DNA of 64,000 bases from the NCBI GenBank assembly GCA_031418715.1, contig JANOJL010000066.1, positions 1-64,000 of the forward strand. Direction: 5' to 3'. Positions 57,823 to 64,000 of the stretch are shown here, one piece after another. The notes under the pieces are model-generated. The model made no database searches, was not told the DNA's origin, and was given only the letters and a program-made list of their open reading frames with translations. The first letter of the stretch is position 1; every line of letters starts with the position of its first letter. This DNA comes from JANMDU01 sp031418715. Its GTDB lineage: Bacteria; Pseudomonadota; Gammaproteobacteria; Burkholderiales; Burkholderiaceae_C. A program made the position numbers and the translations under genes.

Positions 57823-59124
57823 ATGAGTGCAATTGTTGATATCGTTGGCCGTGAAATCTTAGACAGCCGTGGCAACCCCACCGTGGAATGTGATGTGTTG
57901 CTAGAGAGCGGCGTGATGGGCCGCGCCGCCGTGCCCTCGGGCGCGTCCACAGGCTCGCGCGAAGCGATTGAGCTGCGTGATGGCGATAAGAGCCGCTATC
58001 TTGGCAAAGGCGTGCTCAAAGCCGTGGGCCACATCAACGTCGAAATCTCCAACGCCGTGCTTGGCTTGGATGCTTCTGAGCAAGCCTTCCTCGACAAAAC
58101 GCTCATCGAGCTGGATGGCACAGACAACAAATCCAAGCTCGGCGCGAATGCGATGCTGGCAGTTAGCATGGCTGTGGCGCGCGCTGCCGCTGAAGAAGCG
58201 GGCTTGCCGCTGTATCGCTATTTTGGCGGGATGCATGCCGTGCAGCTTCCCGTGCCGATGATGAACGTGATCAATGGCGGCGAGCATGCGAACAACAACT
58301 TGGATTTGCAAGAATTCATGATCGTACCGATTGGTGCCAAGAGCTTTCGCGAAGCCATGCGCCATGGCGCAGAAGTCTTCCACGCCCTCAAGAAAATCAT
58401 TCACGACAAAGGCATGAGCACTGCCGTGGGCGACGAAGGCGGTTTCGCGCCATCCACTGAGGCGACTGATGGCAAAGGCGTGCATGAAGCCGCGATTGAT
58501 CTGATCTTGCAAGCGATTGACAAAGCCGGCTACAAAGCCGGTGAAGACATCGTGCTCGCCCTCGATTGCGCCGCCTCTGAGTTCTACAAAGATGGCAAAT
58601 ACCACCTAGAAGGCGAGAACCTCACGCTCACTTCCCAAGAGTGGACGGAGATGATGGCCACTTGGTGCGACAAATACCCCATCATCAGCATAGAAGATGG
58701 CATGGCCGAAGGCGATTGGGATGGCTGGAAGCTTCTGACCGACCGCTTGGGAAAAAAAGTACAAATCGTCGGCGATGATTTATTCGTCACCAACACCAAG
58801 ATTTTGAAAGAAGGCATCGACAAAGGTATCGCCAACTCGATCCTCATCAAGATCAACCAAATCGGCACGTTGACTGAGACCTTCGCCGCCATCGAGATGG
58901 CCAAGCGCGCCGGCTACACCGCCGTGATCTCCCATCGCTCAGGCGAGACGGAAGACTCCACCATTGCCGACATCGCTGTGGGTACGAATGCTGGTCAAAT
59001 CAAAACTGGCTCGCTCTCCCGCTCGGATCGTATGGCCAAATACAACCAGCTATTGCGCATTGAAGAAGATTTGGGTGATGTGGCGCAGTATCCGGGCCGT
59101 GCGGCGTTTTATAACCTGCGTTGA
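57823..59124 (+). CDS. eno: Enolase
   Basis: A 433-residue glycolytic enzyme converting 2-phosphoglycerate to phosphoenolpyruvate, and a part of the RNA degradosome in some bacteria. Motifs: IVGREILDSRGNPTVECDV, NVINGGEHANNNLDLQEFMI, SIEDGMAEGDWDGWKLLT, VGDDLFVTNTKILKEGI, LIKINQIGTLTET and ISHRSGETEDSTIADIAVG, including the metal-binding Asp/Glu set. It can take 2-phosphoglycerate made by GckA downstream. Confidence 0.98.
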   Translation: MSAIVDIVGREILDSRGNPTVECDVLLESGVMGRAAVPSGASTGSREAIELRDGDKSRYLGKGVLKAVGHINVEISNAVLGLDASEQAFLDKTLIELDGTDNKSKLGANAMLAVSMAVARAAAEEAGLPLYRYFGGMHAVQLPVPMMNVINGGEHANNNLDLQEFMIVPIGAKSFREAMRHGAEVFHALKKIIHDKGMSTAVGDEGGFAPSTEATDGKGVHEAAIDLILQAIDKAGYKAGEDIVLALDCAASEFYKDGKYHLEGENLTLTSQEWTEMMATWCDKYPIISIEDGMAEGDWDGWKLLTDRLGKKVQIVGDDLFVTNTKILKEGIDKGIANSILIKINQIGTLTETFAAIEMAKRAGYTAVISHRSGETEDSTIADIAVGTNAGQIKTGSLSRSDRMAKYNQLLRIEEDLGDVAQYPGRAAFYNLR

Positions 59125-59135
59125 CCCGTATAGGA

Positions 59136-59203
59136 GTGCTACCAACACAATAGCACTCCGCGCAGGTTCTATAAAGGCGAATGCCCTAAAACGCTTGTAA
59201 AAC
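59136..59203 (-). repeat. Dispersed repeat, copy 16
   Basis: GTGCTACCAACACAATAGCAC, CCGCGCAGG, TTCTATAAAGGCG and GCCCTAAAACGCTTG. It lies between eno and ftsB and ends shortly before the ftsB start. Confidence 0.78.
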
Positions 59204-59230
59204 TGCCAAAAAAACAGGCAAAATACAAGC

Positions 59231-59509
59231 ATGCTCGCTCAACGCATCGTCCCTGCCCTATTGATTGCACTGCTGGTCGCCCTGCACGCGCAGCTCTGGC
59301 TCGGGCGCGGCAGCATCTCGCATGTCAATCAGTTGCAGGCGAAGTTGCAAGAGCTAAGCACCAAAAACATAGCCGCCCAGCAAACCAACGACCAACTCGC
59401 CTCAGAAGTGCGCGATCTCAAAGAAGGCCTGGAGATGATCGAAGACAAAGCCCGCTCAGAGCTGGGCATGATCAAAGCCAATGAGATATTGGTGCAGTAT
59501 TCCAAGTGA
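59231..59509 (+). CDS. ftsB: Cell division protein FtsB (septum formation initiator)
   Basis: A 92-residue bitopic membrane protein of the divisome. One N-terminal helix (VPALLIALLVALHAQLWL), then a leucine-zipper-like coiled coil (VNQLQAKLQELSTKN and DQLASEVRDLKEGLEMIED) and the family ending ARSELGMIKANEILVQYSK. It links FtsL and FtsQ. The gene order eno-ftsB is conserved. Confidence 0.94.
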   Translation: MLAQRIVPALLIALLVALHAQLWLGRGSISHVNQLQAKLQELSTKNIAAQQTNDQLASEVRDLKEGLEMIEDKARSELGMIKANEILVQYSK

Positions 59510-59622
59510 ATTTTTAAGCCATTTCGGCTTCTAACCGTAATAATATTTGCATATGGTGCTATTTAATTGATATCGCACTACATATAAAATATAACGGGAA
59601 ACGGCCTAAAACACTAAAAAAT
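59510..59622. repeat. Dispersed repeat, complete head-to-head dyad (copy 17)
   Basis: The left half TTTTTAAGCC...TCTAACCGT and the right half ATAACGGG...GGCCTAAAACACTAAAAAA face each other around the centre GTGCTATTTAATTGATATCGC. It is the only place where both arms are present around a single head, giving a near-palindrome of about 110 bp. Confidence 0.8.
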
Positions 59623-60963
59623 CTACAGGATCAGCAACGCACGAAAGTCATTCACATTGGTATGCGTCGGCCCAGTGGTGACTAAATCATTCAAGGGCTC
59701 GAAGAAGCCGACGGCATCGTTGCGATCGAGGTAGTTGTCGAGCTTCATACCTTGAGCGAGTGCGCGATCGATCGTGTCGGGCGCAACGTAGGCGCCGGCA
59801 TTCGCTTCCACGCCGTCGATGCCATCGGTGTCGGCAGCCAAGCCGTAGACGCCCTGTATGCCTTGCAAACCGAGGGCCAGACCCATGCAGAATTCGCCAG
59901 CGCGGCCGCCGCGCCCCTTGGGCGTGCCTGCGGCTTGTTTGCGAATCGTCACCGTGGTCTCGCCGCCTGAGAGGATCACGCAAGGCTTTTTGAATGCGCC
60001 CTGCCCTTTGGCTACGCCGCGTGCCAAGGCCGCATGCACTTTGCCCACTTCGCGGGACTCACCTTCGATTTCGTCGCTCAAAATATGCGCCTCGATGCCG
60101 GCCGCACGCGCTGCAGCGGCGGCAGCTTCTAGGGATTGTTGGGGTGTTGCGATCAGGTGCACTTCATGGCCCGCGAAGCGCGTATCGCCGGGCTTGGGGG
60201 TTTCGAGTGCGCCGCCCTCAAGCTGCGCTTGGATACTAGGCGGCACGCCAATGCCGTAGCGCTTCAAAATCGCCAATGCTTCAAAGCAAGTGCTGCTATC
60301 TGCCACAGTGGGGCCGCTGGCGATGATGCTCACGTCGTCGCCGGGCACATCGCTGATGGTGAGTGTGACGACTCTTGCGGGCGCGCAGGCAGCGGCGAGC
60401 CAGCCCCCTTTGATTTGCGAGAGATGTTTGCGCACGCAGTTCATCTCGATGATGTTGGCACCTGAATTGAGCAGCTCTTGGTTGATGCGCTGCTTGTCGG
60501 CGAACGCCAAGCCTTCAACCGGCAAAGTGAGCAAAGCCGAGCCGCCGCCGGAAATCAGGCAGAGCACGAGATCTTCTTGCGTCAATCCTTGCGTCAAACC
60601 CATGATGCGCTGCGCGGCTCTCAATCCTGCCTCATCGGGCACAGGATGCGAGGCTTCAATCACTTCGATGCGCTGCTTCAAACCTTCGGGGCGCAGCGGC
60701 GTGTGGTGATACCTGGTGACGACCAAGCCTGAAAGTGGCGCATCAATTGGCCACAGCGCTTCCAAAGCCTGCGCCATCGCGCCGCCAGCTTTGCCAGCAC
60801 CTAAAACCAGCGTACGACCTTTTGGGGGAGCGGGCAAATACGCTGCGGTGTTGTGCAGCGGCAATGCGCGGCGTATAGCGGCTGCATAGAGATACTGCAA
60901 AAATTCGCGCGGATGAAGCTGCGGGTTGGGCGAGATAGTGTTTATAGATGAATCGTGAGCCAT
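59623..60963 (-). CDS. gckA: Glycerate 2-kinase (MOFRL family)
   Basis: A 446-residue kinase converting D-glycerate to 2-phosphoglycerate (also called TtuD in tartrate regions). N-terminal domain: GRTLVLGAGKAGGAMAQALE, RYHHTPLRP, SHPVPDEAGLRAA, LCLISGGGSALLTLP and CVRKHLSQIKGGWLA with the catalytic Lys. The C-terminal MOFRL part has CVILSGGETTVTI, GRGGRAGEFCMGLALGL, and AADTDGIDG. It completes the path from GlxR-made D-glycerate to enolase. Confidence 0.95.
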   Translation of the reverse strand: MAHDSSINTISPNPQLHPREFLQYLYAAAIRRALPLHNTAAYLPAPPKGRTLVLGAGKAGGAMAQALEALWPIDAPLSGLVVTRYHHTPLRPEGLKQRIEVIEASHPVPDEAGLRAAQRIMGLTQGLTQEDLVLCLISGGGSALLTLPVEGLAFADKQRINQELLNSGANIIEMNCVRKHLSQIKGGWLAAACAPARVVTLTISDVPGDDVSIIASGPTVADSSTCFEALAILKRYGIGVPPSIQAQLEGGALETPKPGDTRFAGHEVHLIATPQQSLEAAAAAARAAGIEAHILSDEIEGESREVGKVHAALARGVAKGQGAFKKPCVILSGGETTVTIRKQAAGTPKGRGGRAGEFCMGLALGLQGIQGVYGLAADTDGIDGVEANAGAYVAPDTIDRALAQGMKLDNYLDRNDAVGFFEPLNDLVTTGPTHTNVNDFRALLIL

Positions 60964-61043
60964 GGCTTGATTGTGCTGTGGTGCAGGGCTTGGGGGTTAA
61001 GTAGTCGCCGCAAAAAGCCATGAAATATCGTGATGAAGGCGAT

Positions 61044-61748
61044 TCATCGTCGCCACGACTGTTGCCAACTGGCCTTTGCTGCCCAGTCAAAGCGCAGCGA
61101 TGACAGGGCTTGGCCGTAAAGAGCGCTTTGCGCAAGCTGATCTTGTAACAATGACCAAATGCTCTGTGCATCGCAGCCAGCCAAATCGAGCACGATGAAG
61201 CATGACGTGGTTTGATCTTGCTGCTCATCCACCTGTGCCCTTGCTTGCACGCTCGCCTGCACATACACCTGCGCAGCAATCAGGGGAGTGCAGGCGCGTA
61301 AGGCTTGCAGTTGATCGGCCAGCCAACGCTCTGTGGCTAGCGTCCAGCTTGATGCGCTTTGCAAGCAGACGGCTAAGCGCCAGGTCGGGTCGCTCGGGGA
61401 TGAAGGCGCAGGCCATTGGCGATGGAGTTTGCGGACATATTGCGTGCGCTGCACGATCTCAATGCTACTGCGGCCTATAGCGGCATGGGTGAGTTCGGTG
61501 GCCTGCTGTTTGGGCTTCCCGTGCTCAAAGGCTTCAAATGCTTCGACGCTGGCAAATGCGTACATGCAAAAGTAATCGGGCGGCTGGCCAGCCAACGGCT
61601 GCGTGCAGCGGAAAAGCTGCGCTTGCTGCAACTCGGGCGTAGCCAGCAGCAGATGCACATGGTCGGCATACCATCGCTGCAAAGCGATGTGGTTGCCATC
61701 TAGGCTGCGGGTGCAGACGAGGTTGATCGTGGGGGAGTGCAAAGGCAT
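61044..61748 (-). CDS. Hypothetical protein with two ferredoxin-like halves
   Basis: A 234-residue cytoplasmic protein with no firm family. Residues 1-95 (INLVCTRSLDGNHIALQRWY, then PELQQAQLFRCTQPLAGQP, then YFCMYAFASVEAFEAFEHG) look like a dimeric alpha-beta barrel similar to ABM/EthD domains. The second half (SCFIVLDLAGCD with flanking helices) may repeat it. The ATG at 61748 is divergent from the PAS sensor gene. Function unknown. Confidence 0.65.
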   Translation of the reverse strand: MPLHSPTINLVCTRSLDGNHIALQRWYADHVHLLLATPELQQAQLFRCTQPLAGQPPDYFCMYAFASVEAFEAFEHGKPKQQATELTHAAIGRSSIEIVQRTQYVRKLHRQWPAPSSPSDPTWRLAVCLQSASSWTLATERWLADQLQALRACTPLIAAQVYVQASVQARAQVDEQQDQTTSCFIVLDLAGCDAQSIWSLLQDQLAQSALYGQALSSLRFDWAAKASWQQSWRR

Positions 61749-61829
61749 GGGGCGGCTGAAGACAACGAGAGAAATTGTTATTGTGCTGTAAGTCGCGGAA
61801 CCTACAATGTATAAAAATTAACAAAAACC

Positions 61830-62816
61830 ATGAGCAAGCTACAAACCTCCTTACGCCTGTCTTCGAGTACCTTCTCGCCGGTCGCGATTGTGCTGATGGT
61901 TATTTTGCTGCAAGTCTTGTTCTTTTCCGTCTACTTTTATTTGGCCAGCGAGGAAACTTTGAGCATCGAGCCTGCTGAACTCGTGCTTTTTCTTTCTTAC
62001 TCGATGGTCATGATTGGCCTCGCAGTCACCGTGGGCATCTTGCGCCAGCGTTGGATGCAGCGAGAAGACAGCGTGCGCCAGCGCTTGCTGGGCGTGATTC
62101 AGGCGATTCCTGATCCGACGGCAGTGCGCGACATGAAGGGACGTTATGTGATGTGGAATCAGGCGGCTGAGCAATACCATGGCATCAAATCCGAACATGT
62201 GGTGGGCAAGACACCTTTTGAGTTGTTTCCGCCGGCGGTGGCGCGCAGTATTTTGGAGTTGGATGCGCAATGCAGCTTGAGCGAGAAAACAGTGGTGCAG
62301 CGCGTGGTGTTGCCTCCGCTGTATGGCAAAGGTCAGCGTGTCGCGATAATTCGCGTGGCACCCGTGCGCTCTATGTCGGATGCCAGCATTCGAGGTGTGG
62401 TGACGATCTTGCATGACGTGACCGAGGCCGAGCGAGAAGCCTCGGCGCTGCGGCACTTGAGCACACAGCTCAAAATGGCGCTTGACACCTCAGGCTTTGG
62501 CAGTTGGATTTGGGATTTAGACAGCGACCTGGTGACCTTCTCTACGCAATACCAAGCGCTGCTTCGCTACGAAGGCAAGAATTTTCAGCAAGATTTTGAT
62601 TTTCTTTCTCGCATCCATCCAGGCGATGCGGAAATGGTCAAGGCTGCGGCCATCCGCGCGCTTAAAGAATATGTACCGTTTGACCAAGTCTATCGCCTGC
62701 GCTGCTTTGACGAGGTGTATCGCGTGTTTCATGCCAGCGGAGAGTCAGCATTGGATGGCAGCGGTAAGCGCTACTTTGCAGGCTTGCTTTGCCCGCTGGA
62801 TCGCTCGGCAAATTAG
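61830..62816 (+). CDS. Membrane PAS-domain protein without output domain
   Basis: A 328-residue protein with two membrane helices (about residues 16-40 and 51-70), a first PAS domain (LLGVIQAIPDPTAVRDMKGR, then YVMWNQAAEQYHGIKSEHVV), an HDVTEAERE linker, and a second PAS domain (MALDTSGFGSWIWDLDSDLV, FLSRIHPGDAEMVKAAAIRA). It stops after the second PAS. No histidine kinase, GGDEF, EAL or methyl-accepting part is present. It may act as a partner sensor or be a truncated one. Confidence 0.82.
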   Translation: MSKLQTSLRLSSSTFSPVAIVLMVILLQVLFFSVYFYLASEETLSIEPAELVLFLSYSMVMIGLAVTVGILRQRWMQREDSVRQRLLGVIQAIPDPTAVRDMKGRYVMWNQAAEQYHGIKSEHVVGKTPFELFPPAVARSILELDAQCSLSEKTVVQRVVLPPLYGKGQRVAIIRVAPVRSMSDASIRGVVTILHDVTEAEREASALRHLSTQLKMALDTSGFGSWIWDLDSDLVTFSTQYQALLRYEGKNFQQDFDFLSRIHPGDAEMVKAAAIRALKEYVPFDQVYRLRCFDEVYRVFHASGESALDGSGKRYFAGLLCPLDRSAN

Positions 62817-62995
62817 ACAGGTTTGCGAGCGGCCAGCAGCGCATCTAAATAGGCTTGCCATGACCTTCTTTCACCGCCTCTTTCAGCAACCTTAAACACA
62901 GTGCCCGCGCGGATGAACTGCGCAGCCTCGTTCGCCACAGCCAACGATGCCAATTTTGCTCAAGTCCATCACCGCACTCCTACTCAGGGGTTGGC
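62817..62995 (-). other. Possible short gene remnant between the PAS and Bug genes
   Basis: On the minus strand an open stretch ends at about 62814 with FKVAERGGERRSWQAYLDAL, then LAARKPV and a stop. It has only a TTG start near 62950 and no ribosome binding site. It looks like the tail of a lost gene; I cannot name the family. Confidence 0.3.
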
Positions 62996-63955
62996 TTATT
63001 GCTTCTCAATCTTCGCACGTGTGATCACATCGCTCCAGCGCCGCGTCTCGCTAGATAGCAACTGCCCCAAAGCTTCAGGCGAGCTGCTCTGCGCATCTAC
63101 ATTCAGCTCAGCGAGCTTCGATTTCAGATCAAGGGAATTAAGCGCATCTTGCACCGCTCTGTTGAGCTTCAAAATCACATCGCGCGGCGTTTTAACAGGC
63201 GCAGCCAGTGCATTCCAGCTCGAAGCCGTCGCGCCCGAAATGCCTGCCTCGCGCAGCGTGGGCACATCAGGCAGCTTGGCCGCACGCTTCTCGCCCATCA
63301 CCGCCAGCGCGCGCACAGCCTTGGCATTGATCTGCCCCATCATTGGCCCTAAAATTTCCACCGCCACATCCACCGTGCCGCCGCGCAGCGCCGTGATCAC
63401 ATCAGGTGTGCCGCGAAACGGTACCACCGCCCAGTCCAGCGAGCCCGCAGATTCCATCAACCGTGCCGCCAGATTCTGCGTCGAACCAATATTGATCGTA
63501 CCCACATTGAGCTTGCCCGGATTCGCCCGCGCAAAGGCAATCAGCTCCTGTATCGTCTTGAATTTTCCGTCTTCCGCAGCCACCACGGCAATGTCAAATG
63601 TCGCCAGTGTCGAGATCGGCGCAAAGTCTCTCAAAGCATCAAACGGCAAGCTTTTAAAGAGCCCCGTACTCACCGCCGTGCCATTGCTCATCAGCAACAG
63701 CGTATGGCCATCGGCATCCGCCTTGGCCACCAAATCCCCCGCCAAAATCCCACCCGCACTCGGCTTGTTGTCCACCACCACGTTCTGCCCCAAGCTCTCT
63801 GAGAGCTTTTGCGCCACGGCCCGTGCGGTCAAATCCGCTACACCACCGGCGCCGAAAGGCACGATGATTTTGAGTGGCTTGCTAGGAAAGGTCTGCGCGA
63901 ACACCGAGCTGGCTGCAAGGGCGCTGAGAGTGAAAAGGAATTGTTGGCGGTTCAT
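62996..63955 (-). CDS. Bug family (TctC-like) periplasmic substrate-binding protein
   Basis: A 319-residue receptor: signal MNRQQFLFTLSALAASSVFA, then PSKPLKIIVPFGAGGVADL, VVVDNKPSAGGILAGDLVAK, NVGTINIGSTQNLAARLME and VVPFRGTPDVITALRGGTV. The ATG at 63955 has GGAG upstream. It is the third such receptor in the window, with about half the residues differing from the other two by eye. It stands alone without TctA/TctB genes. Confidence 0.93.
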   Translation of the reverse strand: MNRQQFLFTLSALAASSVFAQTFPSKPLKIIVPFGAGGVADLTARAVAQKLSESLGQNVVVDNKPSAGGILAGDLVAKADADGHTLLLMSNGTAVSTGLFKSLPFDALRDFAPISTLATFDIAVVAAEDGKFKTIQELIAFARANPGKLNVGTINIGSTQNLAARLMESAGSLDWAVVPFRGTPDVITALRGGTVDVAVEILGPMMGQINAKAVRALAVMGEKRAAKLPDVPTLREAGISGATASSWNALAAPVKTPRDVILKLNRAVQDALNSLDLKSKLAELNVDAQSSSPEALGQLLSSETRRWSDVITRAKIEKQ

Positions 63956-64000
63956 AGAGGGGCTCCAATACACATAATATTTTCGCGCATTCGACATTGC

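Overview
The window reads as a chromosomal segment of a Burkholderiales betaproteobacterium, most likely Comamonadaceae-like. The evidence is gene order (clpS-clpA, pepA-holC beside lptFG, kdsA-DUF1330-eno-ftsB, rpmI-rplT-pheS-pheT-ihfA, glnA-ntrB-ntrC), Bug/TctC-type periplasmic receptors, and a selenoneine locus of the kind described from Variovorax. No rRNA, tRNA or CRISPR array was seen. Species cannot be named from the sequence alone.

Layout. 1-10.4 kb is housekeeping on the minus strand: an acyl-CoA ligase fragment, clpA/clpS, icd, a branched-chain amino acid binding lipoprotein, holC and pepA, with two small secreted proteins on the plus strand. 10.4-13.2 kb holds lptF-lptG and a small CbiX-like protein. 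13.2-23.8 kb is a selenium block: a PhnDCEE-type ABC importer, egtD, a patatin-like lipoprotein, an SMR exporter, and senA, senB and senC. Together EgtD, SenC, SenB and SenA give a full predicted route from histidine and selenide to selenoneine. 24.5-29.4 kb carries ihfA-pheT-pheS-rplT-rpmI without infC/thrS upstream. 29.6-34.9 kb is the nitrogen regulon ntrC-ntrB-(195-aa protein)-glnA, with a sigma-54 promoter and two NtrC-type sites before glnA.

36.0-50.2 kb is a plus-strand sugar-acid catabolic island: a lactonase-like protein, a GntR/FadR regulator with a strong palindromic operator, two dehydrogenases, a TRAP transporter, OtnK/OtnC-type enzymes, hydroxypyruvate isomerase, tartronate semialdehyde reductase and two Bug receptors, with a divergent LysR gene. 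Its expected product D-glycerate can feed glycerate 2-kinase (59.6-61.0 kb) and enolase (57.8-59.1 kb) further along. 51.2-55.3 kb is an accessory pocket: two PIN-domain toxin-antitoxin pairs, a decayed integron-type integrase end, two attC-like sites enclosing one gene cassette, and another integrase fragment. 55.5-64 kb returns to core genes (prfB with its programmed frameshift, kdsA, eno, ftsB), then gckA, a PAS-only membrane sensor and a Bug receptor.

The most unusual signal is a dispersed, roughly 65-bp palindrome-headed repeat. I found it at 17 places, in both orientations, mostly between genes but also inside six coding sequences. Four proteins read it in one frame and two read the other strand in one frame, each set aligning without gaps. 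The element therefore behaves like a mobile repeat that can be tolerated as an in-frame peptide insertion.
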